Positions 1-12,100 of a stretch of 58,147 nt of DNA are shown here, one piece after another. The stretch comes from Rutstroemia sp. NJR-2017a BVV2 (Eukaryota; Ascomycota; Leotiomycetes; Helotiales; Rutstroemiaceae), in the NCBI GenBank assembly GCA_002946415.1, contig NJPS01000063.1:1-58147 (forward strand). The letters are read 5' to 3'. The notes beneath the pieces were generated by a model. The model was not told the origin of the DNA. It saw only the letters and a program-made list of their open reading frames with translations, and ran no database searches. Both the position numbers and the translations under genes were made by a program. Each line of letters opens with the position of its first letter. Within the stretch, counting starts at the first letter, position 1.

Positions 1-197
1 TTATTTATGGTACATAATAAGTGCACTCCGAAGCTCCTTTTAATACTCTCCGGTACTCCAGCTTCGGCATATGCAGATGCATAGGTAGGCATGCAGCGAC
101 CTAAAATGCATGCAGCCATTTTGATGGGGTACGCTTTATGCCTGAGGCATGATGGCCCGTGCGGCCATTGCCTGGCCGAAGCACCGATGTTCCGACA
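1..197 (-). repeat. Unmutated end of a Copia LTR (window edge)
   Basis: Read on the minus strand, this begins TGTCGGAACATCGG at 197 and runs out of the window. It is the same LTR family as 4708-5078, 15314-15684, 40962-41314 and 53638-54009, but it keeps its GC content, for example the GC-rich stretch around 140-190. On this strand the TGTCGG end is the outer 5' terminus of an LTR, so a Copia element or solo LTR should extend to the left. It points the opposite way to the 3' LTR of element A, so it is not A's own 5' LTR. A short open frame at 91-357 that crosses the junction is not a gene. Confidence 0.88.
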
Positions 198-3100
198 ATT
201 ATACAAAAGTAGGTTTATTTCTAGAAATATATATCTTCAGATTCTTATCTATTTTGAAAGATCAGGTATTGGATTATTTCTTCAATCAGATCTCAGAAAG
301 GAATTTCTTCTTTTGTACAATATAAGATATAATCTAGGAGTATTTCGAGATAGATAAAAGAAAACAAACTTATCTTTTTAAATAAAGATCTATTATATAC
401 CAAAGTATATAATAGTAGTATCTTGATAAGATTGAGATATAATACCTCGAGCTACTTTTTGATAAAGTCTATACTTTATAGAAGGACTTATTATATAAAT
501 ATCAGAATAAGTACAATCTATAAAATCAAATCCTCAATATATATCAAGATATACCTAATTATAATTTTATATTATATAAACTATTAGATACCTTTGAATT
601 AGTATACTTAGATCTATATAACTCTATTACTACTACTATATATAACTATTAGTAATCCACTATACTTGTTATAGATAAGTAATACTAGATCAACCGAAAA
701 TATAAAAGATCTTGTATCTATTATAACTATAATACTTTATAATAACTTCCTATTTGAGGAAAGTGGATTACAAGAATATAAATACTTTATAAATACCTAG
801 AACAATCTAGAAAGAAATACCTTATATACAAGAAAGAAGGATACTAGTTTATAAACTATCTTAATACAGAAATAAAGAAAGTATTTAATAAATATAAAGA
901 ATAGCTAATTATCGAAGAAAGCTTTAACAATAATAAAACAAACCAATATATCTAATATAAAGAAAAATAGTAAGAAGAAGAAATATTAGAAGATTAAAGA
1001 GGAAATATATATAAGTAGATATTTATAGAGCTTAGCCTAATTAATAGCTAGTAAGTAATAAATATATTTCTCGATCAAAATACTATATACCTATTTATAT
1101 AAGAGAATTTGAAGCTATCTCAAGTATAGTATAAAGAGATCTTTATATTTGAAAAACGATATTCTATAACCAAGTTCCAAGAAATTATACTAGATAGTAG
1201 AATATCTAGTATCTCGATAATAAGAGAATCTCAATTTCAAATATTATAGTAAGAAAACCCTAGTATTATATTTACCTAAATAGATAACAAAGATTATATA
1301 ATCCGCTTCGGGAAGGGAATAGTAAATATTAAGAGTACTACTATTATTAATATACTAGTAAGTACAATTACCTTCTATATTATTATAGTCAATACCCTCT
1401 TTCTCTACTATATCCAGGATATAGATAAGATAAATATACAGTTTGATAATCTATATAATATCTTTATATAAAGAAATAATATTATCTCTATTATCCGGAA
1501 ATAGGAATATCCTTGGATACTTCTAAAGAAAGAAGAAACAATTGTATAAATATATATAACAGAAAAAGAGCTAAAACAGCTATATCGATATTTCGGATAT
1601 TTATCTATATATAAGCTGTTATTACTATTAGAGAAAGTAGGGTAAGAGGATATTAATATATATATATATTTGAATACCTCACCAAGTATTATAGGTATTA
1701 CCAGTTATATACCAAATTACTAGATAAGTTCAAATTTACAATTAAGGATAATATCGACTTCAATTATACTATCATCATCGATATTATATACCTAGAAGAT
1801 ATACTAGTACTTCACTTTGTAAATAAAACAATAGTATTTAATATAATATATTTCTTAAAGAATATCTCAGCAAAAACTATATAGAATACTATATATATAT
1901 ATTGGATTAATATATATCAGGGACTATTAGATTATATTATATATAATATAAGAACCAACTTCGTATCTAATAAGTTCCGGCAAAATATATATACTATAAG
2001 CTCTGAGGTAAAGAAGGTACTAGTTAAAGTATATAATAATATAAATAAAATCGAGTATTACTATACCTCTTTTCATTAAATATATAAGATCCTGAGCAAA
2101 GAACTATAGGATAAGTAGATCTCTCAGAATAATATTCTATAAATAGCTATTAAAGCTATCAATGATATAACAAGATCAAATAAATTAATACCTACTTTTT
2201 TAATCTTCGGTATCTATCTCCGATTTAACTATTAATCAGTTTTATCATTATTTATATATATATAAGCAGATATAATCAACAAAGCAATAATAGAAATCAG
2301 GAAATATAATACTCAATAGTAAGTAAAGGATATATTAGAAATCAAGAATAATCTACAAACCTTTAACCTAATTAACCTCTTTCTCTAATTGGATATATAT
2401 ATTTATAGGGAAAAAGATAGATAGATAGGATTGTTTAAATTTATCAATATAAAAGAAGAAAATAGAATTATATAGATACTAATAAATCCAACCTATTTTA
2501 GAATAATATCTATTAAATCCTTCTATTTAGAAGAGCTTCCAGAATATCAAATTGAAACCAAACCTTCTCCTATTTAGCCTAGCTACAAAAAAGATAGTAT
2601 AATAGCTCTTTAGAAACTGATCTCACAAATCATTATCTTATTCCGATATATAGAAGTATTCTTAATAAAGAAAAAGCAAAGTAACTATAATCTAATATAA
2701 TAACTATATATACAAAGTACTATTACTATAGTAGAAACACTTTTTAAGCTCTTTCAATAGATAGAAATTAATAACTTAATTATCTATAGTATCTTCGAAA
2801 TAGTATAGTATAATCTAGCTATATATAAAGGATATATCTTCAATACTAGATTAATTAACAAAGTGAAAGACAAAACAATATCAGCTCTGTATAAGAAAAG
2901 TAGGTTTATAATATAAAGATATAATAACCAAGATAAAGAGAATATTCTTATATAAGTATTTATAGTATAGAGATCAAATCAATATCTACTAGAAATATTA
3001 GTTTCTATACTCCAAGTATAAAAGATAAGAATAAATATATATAATATTATATAAGTATATTTACAATCGACTACCGAACTAATCTATATAATTATTGCTA

Positions 3101-4260
3101 GGTTACCAAAGCAGATCGAATACTAGTACTTTAAAGAAATAATAATAATTATCTACAAACCTCTATATAGTATAGTAGAAGTAGATATATATTAGTAGAT
3201 TATATATTATATATATTACTATGAGAAGCTCGATATAGAAATATTTTTATATAATCTATACCTCTTAATTACTATATCTTAGAATATATTCGCGATAATT
3301 GTTCTATAAACCAATAATATATTTATCCTAGGAAATAAAGTATTTTATAATAAGGAAGTATAAGAACTAAAAAGAACTAGCTTTATTATAAAGCTAGTAA
3401 AAATACTTATATCTATAAGCTTCCTAATCTTCAATAGATACTATCTAATTTAAAAAGGTAATAAACTATTGATTATATAGAAAAGATAAAACTAGAAAAT
3501 CAAAATAGTTAAACTAGTATCTAAGTAGTATACGAATAACTACTATAAGTAATATATTAGAGATACTTATTTTTTAAATATATACTAATTAGAAACTAGC
3601 TTTAACTTTTTAGTTATAGCTTAATATCAGGAACCTATAGATAACAATATATAAGTACTTAATAAATATCTCTAATAGCAAATAAATAACTTAGAAAGAG
3701 GACTATATTATATATTTCTAAATCTAAGTTATACTAAGCTCTTTGTATATATTGATAATTTGTTTGTTAATAATAAGGACCTTAGCTTACAAATAGAGTT
3801 CGTTATTTTTATAGTAACCAAAGAATATATAGCCAAAGTATTCAAGATAAGAAGCAACTTTGTATATTAAAGTAGTATTAAGAACAAATATATTACTAGA
3901 AGTATCTTTATTTCCAAGATCTATATAATAGTTGCTAGTATCGATATAACTATCGTTATAAACTAAATACTTGGTATAATCCTAAAGTAGCTATATCTAC
4001 TAATACTACTAACTATAATATATACCGATTTATATAGTTTATATAATTACCTAGTTAAACTTGGGATAACTAAAGAGAAGTATTTAATAATCGATATTAT
4101 AGTATTATAATAATCGTATAAATAGTAAAAGCTAACTAAAGTATAATAGATCAAAAGAGATAATAATCTAGTTAATATTATAATAAAAGCAATTCCAAAC
4201 AAAATACTCGAGAAGGTACTAAACGATAACAAACTTACTATATATATAAAAAAATAAATA
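198..4260 (+). pseudogene. Copia A gag-pol polyprotein remnant
   Basis: The frame is broken by many TAA/TAG, but the domain order is readable. Gag-like sequence lies at about 198-1280. A GAG-pre-integrase stretch at about 1490-1640 reads ELKQLYRYFGYLS, close to the usual ELRQLHRRFGHPS. The integrase core is at about 1740-2240, with NIYQGLLDYIIYNIRTNF. The reverse transcriptase is at about 2640-3480; its catalytic site at about 3310 reads *TNNIFILG where fungal Copia elements often have QTDD. RNase H is at about 3735-4250, with ASFANNKDLS-like and TDLYSLYNYLVKLG motifs, the latter from TDSKSLYDCLVKLG. No product can be made. An opposite-strand open frame at 4047-4232 is a shadow of the RNase H. 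Confidence 0.85.
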
Positions 4261-4707
4261 GTTCGAAAAGAGAAATAATATCGAAAAAAGAAGATTCCTT
4301 ATATTTTTCTTTATTTTCTTGAATTCATTTATTTTTAGTTAGGACAATACTAGAGATTTTAAAGTTTAAGTTTTTGTTTCTATAGTAATACTATACAAAC
4401 GAGATATTTTTAAGAATATTCTTAGAAATAGATATAAATAACAAAGAATATACAAAAAAGAAGAATGGAATTTTAAAAGTCGATATTTGATATATACTAA
4501 GTATAAGTTTAAAAAGAATATATAAAGAGCTTCTTAGTTTTATAATAATAATAATTATTATTTCAACAATTTTGGATATAACTAGTTATAGGCAAAATAG
4601 GAAAGTAGAAGAAATCGAATATAAGTTTATAGCTAAAACCTATTTACCTAAGTAGTATATTATATATATATATAATATATATAGACCGAAAAAGAAAAAG
4701 TTGCTAA

Positions 4708-5078
4708 TATCGGAATATCGGTACTTCGGTTAGATAATAGTTATATAGGCTATTATATCTTAGATATAAAATATACTTTATCAAAATAACTATATATATT
4801 ATAAATTGCTATATATCTATCTATATATCTATATATACCGAAGCTGGAGTATTGGAAAGTATTAAAAGAAACTTCGGAATATATTTATTATATACTATAA
4901 ATAAACTATTATATAGCTAATTAGTTATAGAAGAATAAGACGATTTTACCTATTAATATAAGCTAGCTATTATATACTTAATCTAGTATCCTAGATAAAT
5001 ATCGATATAAGTTTATATAATTTTATTAAATCTTCCTTCTTTTGAATATATTACTTTTATTAGAAAGTTCAACTAATA
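4708..5078 (+). repeat. 3' LTR of Copia A
   Basis: 371 bp, beginning TATCGG (from TGTCGG) and ending CTAATA (from CCAACA), which gives a 6-bp terminal inverted repeat once the transitions are undone. The length matches the solo LTR at 15314-15684 exactly. Immediately after it the sequence is LINE E. Confidence 0.9.
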
Positions 5079-5084
5079 ATTTCT

Positions 5085-5930
5085 TTAGCTCTTTTAATTC
5101 TAAAGTTTACCAAGGTTTTGTTTTTAGACTAGATTTAGTCTTGGAAATAGCTTTACTAGCTACTAGCTGAACTAATAAAGATAATTTCGAACTAATCGAT
5201 TCTAGATAATTTTGTACAACTTTATCTAATTTCAGACCTAGCTAAATGAAATTAGAAAAGAGATTAGCTAGAATAATCGATTCTTTTGTAATTTTGACTA
5301 AATAGTTTGAAAATAGCTTCTAGTCTACTAATTTGGTATTAAAATAAGTACTAATTACTTTTAGTCTATTTAGAGGTATTAGCTCTTTTTTTTCTTTCAA
5401 AGTAAATAAAATTAGCAAATAATCAGATCCTAGATTAGCTAGTACTTACTAGTTATCAATATATCCAGCTAATACTTATATAGCTAGTATAAGATCTAAA
5501 ACTGATTTACTAGCTTTTCTAAAAAACATAATAATTCTAGGTTTATTAATTAGTTCCAAGTTTTACTTTTCTATTTATCGAACTAATTTAGTATTAGCTT
5601 AACTACTTCAGCTATTCGGGTTCTACCAAGAATAATAGAGATTAAAATCGCCCAAAATAAATAAATTAGTCGAAATAGTTTTAGATAGTAAACTCCTTTT
5701 TATTATTTTAGTCGAAATTCCTTCGATTTAGCTAGTTTCGTTATAAATATTTATTAGTTCGAGTATATTGCTTTTTTCGGCTACTAATAGAACTAATAGA
5801 TCAGAATCGATATTCGAAGAAACTAGTATAATACTAGATATATAGGTTTTCGAGATATAAACAAATATTCAAAATCTGAATTCTATAATAACTAAAAAGA
5901 TTTAATTGAAACTATTATAAGAAATCGATT
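5085..5930 (-). pseudogene. LINE E ORF2 fragment: AP-type endonuclease
   Basis: The endonuclease domain reads on the minus strand with motifs shared by copies D, G and H, such as FEYLFISRKPIY and ILISII for the usual GDFN-type site. It ends in the linker where Copia A is inserted. The reverse transcriptase and RNase H parts are absent from this copy within the window. Confidence 0.75.
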
Positions 5931-5989
5931 GATTATTTAAGTAATCTGGATTTTTATTTATAATCCAAAACTCTTAGATTAATAATAAA

Positions 5990-7780
5990 TCAATTTTTAA
6001 CTTAATAGTTAACTATAATACTAATTTAGTTATAACCGAACTTCGATTTAGATTTATTTAGAGGATTCGAATATTTATACTAATTATAGATTAGCTCCTT
6101 TAATAGCTTTATATATTTTATATTCTTTAGAAATAGAAATATAATTATTTTTGTAGTTAGTATATTTTGATACTAAATAGGAATATTTTTAGCTATTTTG
6201 ATTACAAATCAAGTAATAATACTAATTAGTAATATAAAGTTCGTTATAGAAACTATATTTAGTCTCTTTTCGATAAAATTTGGCTAAATATCCAAATCCT
6301 TGATATTTAGTATACTAAATAGATCTAGAAGTAGTAAGAAGCTTTTCAGCTTTAATACTAATTCCAGTTATCTAAACCTAGTTTCTTATATATCTCTCGA
6401 CTTCTACTTTAGTAGTAAAGAATATTATTACTGATCCTCCTTATTTAATAGCTCGATTTTCTACTAAAGATAGCTAATATAGTATACTAATTGGTTTTAA
6501 ATTCAGATTAGAATTAAAAATCTTTAGTTTATCTAGTACTAGTTTTATTCTGTAAGGTATATTGAAATTCTAAGTTGGGATATTATAGAATACTATTTTA
6601 TATCAAGATTCATCTTTTAAATATAATTTAAAAGTAATTAAATACTCTCAAATAGTTCTTTTCTTAAGTAGAAAATCGGAAGTAAATAGAGCAATTATAG
6701 TAATTACTAGATTCTTCTTATTACTAATAGTAGTAATCGAAGAGATTATTAGTTCTTTAATACTTTTGTCTAAAAAGGCTTTATTGATAGTATTTTGTAA
6801 AGTTAATACCGAGAAAGAGGTATCGAGATCTCGAACCAAAATTAATCGATTTTGGACTTTAGCTTTTTTAACAGTTTTGTTGATACTAATCCAGTTTCCA
6901 GAGTTGCTATTATCACCTACTAGTATTACTAAGGCAAAAGAGAGTCTAAAGGATAATTTAACTAAAGAAATAGTCAAAGTAGTAATAGTAGTAGTTAAGT
7001 TAGATTAGATTTGAAAAGGGTTTTTGAGAATTATAATATTAGTTTTGCTAGTAATGCTAACTACTTTTGTTTTAGCTTCGATTTTTCATATAGTATATTC
7101 CAAATTATTAATCTAAGAAACTAGTTAATTGATAACCTTTTATAGCTTTCCTGATTCAGTATATTCTCTAAATATCTCGATTAAATCAAGGATTTGAACT
7201 TGTTTATTATATGATTTAGTAGCCGAATATACTTCAACTAGCAAATCATATATCTAGAGAATTTTAGTACTAGCTAGATCCGAAGTAGTTAGTTCAATAG
7301 TAGAGAAATAAATAGTTTTATTTGGTTTGGAAGAAGTAAAGAAATTAGTTTGTTTCGGAAAGTAGTAGATATTTCTACTAAATCCAGTAGTAGTATTTAT
7401 AATAGTATTAAGTAGATCCAAACTGAAAATCCCATTTGGGCTAGATATATCCAAGTTTGGGTTGAAAATCGAAGTAATTGGTAATATAGGACTATTATCC
7501 ATCTCTATATCGATATTAATAAAAAGAAAGGATCAAATAATAGTACTACTAATAGGTTCAGAAGTATATTGATAAGTTAGGGTTGAAGAAGATTCAATTT
7601 AGATAGAATTTTAAGAGGTTGAAGTTCCTAAATCCGCTATTTTAGCTGCGATAACAATATCTCGATAACTAGTAAGTATATTGCTAAATAAGCTAGTAGG
7701 TTCGATTCGCGGAAATATATATAGTCAGATTTTATATTGGGTTTGATGATTTTGGATTCGGAATCGTTTTTTTCAAACAT
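5990..7780 (-). pseudogene. LINE E ORF1 (RNA-binding, zinc-knuckle protein) remnant
   Basis: The frame starts at an intact ATG at 7780-7778 (MFEKNDSESKII), about 15 nt inside the element. Two open stretches belong to it: 7502-7254 and 6977-6648. Near 6300-6120 the translation shows a degenerate array of zinc knuckles, with YTKYQGFGYLAKFY for CTKCQGFGHLAKFC followed by YTNYKNNYISISKEY. Cys has become Tyr throughout, as TGT/TGC to TAT/TAC mutation predicts. LINE ORF1 proteins of this type bind element RNA. Broken by several stops. Confidence 0.8.
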
Positions 7781-8780
7781 TTTTTGGTTTTTTTGAAGGT
7801 TTTGGAATTAACTATTAACTTTCGATTTAGTTCAAATTTCTTTGAAAATTAAATGATTTTCGATTATTTTGAGAGTTCTAAATATATATTAATAACTAAT
7901 AGTATTTAAATAAATCTAGAAAAGTATTAATATAGCTTTTATTTTTATAGAAATTATTCAACTAATTCTAAATATCTTAAGGATTTTCCAAAAATTAAAT
8001 TTTGTAAATATTGAAATTAAATTTTAAATTTGGTTTATTCTTTTTATTATATAGAAAATCTATAATTTGAAATATTGGTAATATAAATAATATATAGCTA
8101 ATATATTATAAAAAGTAAAAGTTTATTTTCGGTATTAACTAATTAATTAGTTTTTAAAAAAGCTGATTTAGCTTGATTAATTCTAGTTAAGATATATTAA
8201 TTAAACTATAAAATATTATCAAACTAGATATCTAGCTATTTCACTACTTTTGAGAATTATATTAATTGATTATTCAGTAAATTAACCGAATTAGTTTTTA
8301 TAATTTCTTATTTATTTTCGAAAAAGTAAATTAGCTTTATTTTTACTAAATCGAATTTAATACTATTAACTTTCTTTAAAATATATAACTTATTAGTTTC
8401 TTTTTCTAGAATTTTATAGTTCTTTTTGAGATTAGTTAAATTAATAACTAATATAATATTATCTATATATAACTAGATTAAGATAGAAATTAATAGAAAT
8501 AGCTTTTTAATATAAATTAAAAAAAGGATTAATAAAATTAGATTATTTTGAAGGATATTAATAAAATAAACTAGAATTGCTTAATTTGGTTATTAAAACT
8601 TAAACAAAGTAGTTGATATTCCAAGAAATAATTAATTTAAATAATTAAACTAATTAGTAATTTTAATTTTTTTAGAATAGTTAATAATTAGTTTTTTGAA
8701 ATATAATCGAAAGTTTCTTTAATATCCAAAAATAAAATCAATATTTTATATCTTTTTAAATAATTTTCTTGAACTTTATT

Positions 8781-8792
8781 TACTAATAATAG
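8781..8792. repeat. Target-site duplication of the short retroposon (left)
   Basis: TACTAATAATAG, repeated exactly at 9091-9102. Joining the two flanks restores a continuous LINE D reverse transcriptase sequence. Confidence 0.9.
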
Positions 8793-9090
8793 ATTGATTG
8801 ATTGATTGATTTTTCATTTTAACGACCTTTTTAAATCTAAGACTATAGTAGGTCGGGTTCTCGATAAACGAGAACCAATTGAGAAGTAGGTTTATTCTAA
8901 TCTAAGTTCAGATAGATACAAGAGATGGTGCGGAACTAGTCCGAATGAAGGAAAGACAATTGACTCGCTAAACGAATCGTGCAGATTTTTTGTTCTAAAT
9001 ACATTTTTCGAGGATGGATTTTCGAGCAGAGTAAGTCCGGCCGGTACCACCGCGCCATCAAACCGAGGACTATTTTGATCGGTTTGATGA
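8793..9090 (-). mobile_element. Short retroposon with LINE-type tail (candidate SINE)
   Basis: 298 bp, not RIP-mutated, flanked by a perfect 12-bp duplication TACTAATAATAG (8781-8792 and 9091-9102). The duplicated site occurs once in the uninterrupted LINE copies G and H. On the minus strand the 3' end carries ATCAATCAATCAATCAAT, preceded by a CGACCT/AGGTCG stem shared with the LINE 3' end. It also contains GGACTAGTTCCGCACCATC, very close to the LINE 3' UTR. The first 150 or so bases match no LINE sequence in the window. They contain TGGCGCGGTGG (9057-9047), which resembles a polymerase III box A, and TGCTCGAAAATCC (9028-9016), which resembles a box B, about 29 nt apart, shorter than in a tRNA. 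The alternative is a 5'-truncated LINE variant with a different 3' UTR. Confidence 0.6.
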
Positions 9091-9102
9091 TACTAATAAT
9101 AG
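9091..9102. repeat. Target-site duplication of the short retroposon (right)
   Basis: Exact copy of 8781-8792. Confidence 0.9.
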
Positions 9103-12100
9103 TTTCATATCGATAACTGATTTTTTAAATCTTTTATCTATTTAGAAATTATATAATAAGCTAGTTGTTTTAGTTAAATAATTTAATTTTTTTTATTAAT
9201 ATTCTTTTATTTATTTTGTTTGAATAGTTGAGAAATAAAATTACTTTATAAGTTTTTGAAATTGAATAATTAGATTTAGTTAGCTTTTTGAAAATAGCTT
9301 TAATTACTTATCTCTAATATTGGAGATAATATCCAAGATCGATTAGATAAATAAAAAATTTATAAAATATCTTAGGAATAACTAAATAAACCTTATTAAT
9401 AATTTCTTGAATAATTCCATTAAATTCTAGTATTTTCTCTTTGATTTTAATTAAATAAGTTAGTATTAACTTGATATTAGTTAGTTTAGACTAATTTCAA
9501 TTAACTGTTTTATATCTTTTCTAATTAGAACTAATCGAATTAGGAAGTTGGAGAAAGAAAGTAATTCTCAAAATAGTTTCTTTTTCTTTAAAAGTAGTTT
9601 TATCTAAAATAATTAAAAGAAATTGATTAGAATAAAATTTAGTATAACTAAAAACTTTAAATATTGATTTAGAATTATTATTGTCAAGAAAAGTATTTTA
9701 ATAGTCCTTTTTAACTAGTTTCATCTTTAAAAAATACTAATTCCGAATTAATTGATATTATTCTTGATAAAAACTTTAATTAGTTTAACTATTTTGAAAT
9801 TTTAATTTTCTCTAAATTAGTATTATTGATTTTCTTAAACTTTTTAATTTAGAAATCTATCAAGATTTAGCTTTTAGACTAGATTTAGTCTTTAGAATAG
9901 TTTTGTTAACTATTAGTTGAATTAATAATAATAATTTTGAATTAATCGATTCTAGATAATTTTATACTATATTATTTAATTTCAGATCTAGTTAAGTGAA
10001 ATCAAAGAAAGAACTAATTAGAATAATTGATTTTTTGATAATTTTAACTAAATAATCTGAAAATAGTTTCTAATCTATTAGCTTAGTATTAAAATAAGTA
10101 TTAACTAATTTTTATCTATTTAAAGTAAATAAAATCGATAAATAATCAGATTCTAAATTAGTTAGTATTTATTAGTTATCAATATATCTAGCTAATATTT
10201 GTATAACAAATATAAAATCTAAAACTGATTTGTTAACTTTTCTAAAAAATATAATAATTCTAGGTTTATTAATTAATTCCAAATTTTACTTTTCAATTTA
10301 TCGAATTAACTTAGTATTAATTTAACTATTTCAACTATTTGGATTCTATTAGAGATAATAAAAGTTAAAATCATCCAAAATTAATAAATTAGTTGAAATA
10401 ATTCTAGATAGTAAATTTCTTTCTATTATTTTAATCGAAGTTCCTTCAATTTAACTAGTTTTATTATAAATATTAACTAATTCGAATATATTACTTTCTT
10501 CAACTACTAATAGAACTAATAAATCAAGATCAATATTTAAAGAAACTAATATAATACTAGATATATAGATCTTTAAGATATAAATAAGTATTCGAGATCT
10601 AAATCTCAAGATAATGAGAAAGATTTGATTGAAATTATTATAAGAAATTGATCGATTATTTGAATAATCTAGATTTTCATTTATAATTCAAGGTTTCTAG
10701 ATTAATATTAAATCGATTTTTAACTTAATAGTTAACTATAATATTAATTTAGTTATAACTAAACTTCGATTTAGATTTATTTAGAAAATTTAAATATTTA
10801 TATTAATTATAAACTAGTTTTTTTGATAGCTTTATATATTTTATATTCTTTCGAAGTGGAAATATAATTATTTTTATAATTAGTATATTTTGATATTAGA
10901 TAAGGATATTTTTGGCTATTTTAATTATAAATCGAGTAATAATATTAGCTAGTAATATAGAATTCGCTATAGAGATTATATTTAGTCCTTTTTTAGTAAA
11001 ATTTTGTTAAATTTTCAAATTCTTGATATTTAGTATATTGAGTAAATCTAAAAATAATAAAAAGTTTTTTAGTTCTAATACTAATTCTAATTATTTAAAC
11101 TTGGTTTCTAATATATCTTTCTATTTCTACTTTAGTAACAAATAAGATTACTATTAATCTTCTTTACTTGATAACTCGATTTTCTACTAAAGATAACTAA
11201 TATAAAATATTGATTGGTTTTAAATTTAGATTAGAATTAAAAGTTTTTAGTTTATCCAAAACTAGTTTTATTTTGTAAGATATATTGAAATCCTAAGAAG
11301 AGATATTATAAAGAATTACTTTATATCAAGATTTATCTTTTAAATATAATTTAAAAATAATTAAATATTCCCAAATAATTTTTTTCTCAAATAGGAAATC
11401 AGAAGTAAAAAGAATAATTATAATAACTACTAGATTCTTCTTATTACTAATAATAGTAATTGAGGAAACTATTAATCTTTTAATATTTTTATCTAAGAAG
11501 GCTTTATTAGAAATATTTTATAAAGCTAATATCGAGAAAAAGGTATTAAGATCCTAAATTAAAATTAATTGATTTTGGATTTTAGTTTTTTTAATAGTTT
11601 TATTGATATTAATCCAGTTTTCAAAATTGCTATTATCATTTACTAATATTACTAAGATAAAAGAGGGTTTAGAAGATAATTTAACCGAAGAAATAATCGA
11701 AGTAATAATAATAATAATTGAATTAGATTGGATTTAAGAAGAATTTTTGAAAATTATAATATTAGCTTTGCTAATAATATTAATTACTTTAGTTTTAGCT
11801 TCGATTTTTTATATAGTATATTCCAGATTATTAACTTAAGAACCTAGTTAATTAGTAACCTTTTATAACTTTTCTAATTCGATATATTTTCTAAATATCT
11901 CGATTAAATCGAGGATTTGAGTTTATTTATTATATAATTTGATAGCTAAATATACTTTAACTAATAAGTTATATATCTAAAGAATTTTGGTACTAGCTAG
12001 ATCCAGAGTAGTTAGTTTAATAATAGAGAATTAGATAGTTTTGTTTAGTTTAGATAAAGTAAAGAAATTAATCTATTTAGAAAGATAATAAATATTTCTA

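Larger units (their letters stand above)
198..5078 (+). mobile_element. Copia retrotransposon A, 5'-truncated, mutated
   Basis: A Ty1/Copia LTR retrotransposon reading left to right: gag, integrase, reverse transcriptase, RNase H, about 450 bp of 3' leader, then the 3' LTR at 4708-5078. Compared with copy B (40962-54009, minus), A begins abruptly at 198 and lacks the 5' LTR and roughly 0.9 kb of leader/gag. The internal match to B runs to within a few bases of 198, so the missing part probably lies beyond the unmutated LTR to the left. The right flank from 5079 is LINE E sequence, so A inserted into E. With its 5' LTR missing, its target duplication cannot be checked. Confidence 0.9.
5079..7796 (-). 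mobile_element. LINE E (Tad-like), 5' part, interrupted by Copia A
   Basis: A non-LTR retrotransposon of the fungal Tad-like kind on the minus strand. It runs from its 5' end near 7796 through ORF1 and the endonuclease, and is cut at 5078 in the linker before the reverse transcriptase, where Copia A is inserted. The rest of E should lie left of the window. E abuts the interior of LINE D at about 7796, so E appears to have inserted into D. E is one of the less mutated copies of the family: long pieces of ORF1 stay open (7254-7502 and 6648-6977). Confidence 0.85.

Noticed and set aside
91..357. 88-codon open frame near the left edge
   Set aside because: It crosses from the unmutated LTR into mutated Copia gag and matches neither; chance frame.
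4047..4232. Hydrophobic small protein on the minus strand (and a similar one at 41839-42024 on plus)
   Set aside because: Both are antisense to the Copia RNase H in A and B. The shared sequence reflects the shared element, not a membrane protein gene.
1..5078. Treating 1-197 and 4708-5078 as the LTR pair of one Copia element
   Set aside because: They are in opposite orientation and differ totally in mutation state. In copy B both LTRs are direct repeats and match the orientation of 4708-5078.
8793..8810. Simple TTGA/AATC microsatellites (also 19325-19344, 33574-33591, 44706-44735)
   Set aside because: Each sits at the exact 3' end of a LINE or the short retroposon, next to a target duplication or element border; they are retroposon tails.
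9016..9057. A genuine tRNA gene at the GC-rich island
   Set aside because: The box A- and box B-like motifs are only about 29 nt apart and no acceptor or anticodon stem can be drawn; kept only as a possible SINE head.
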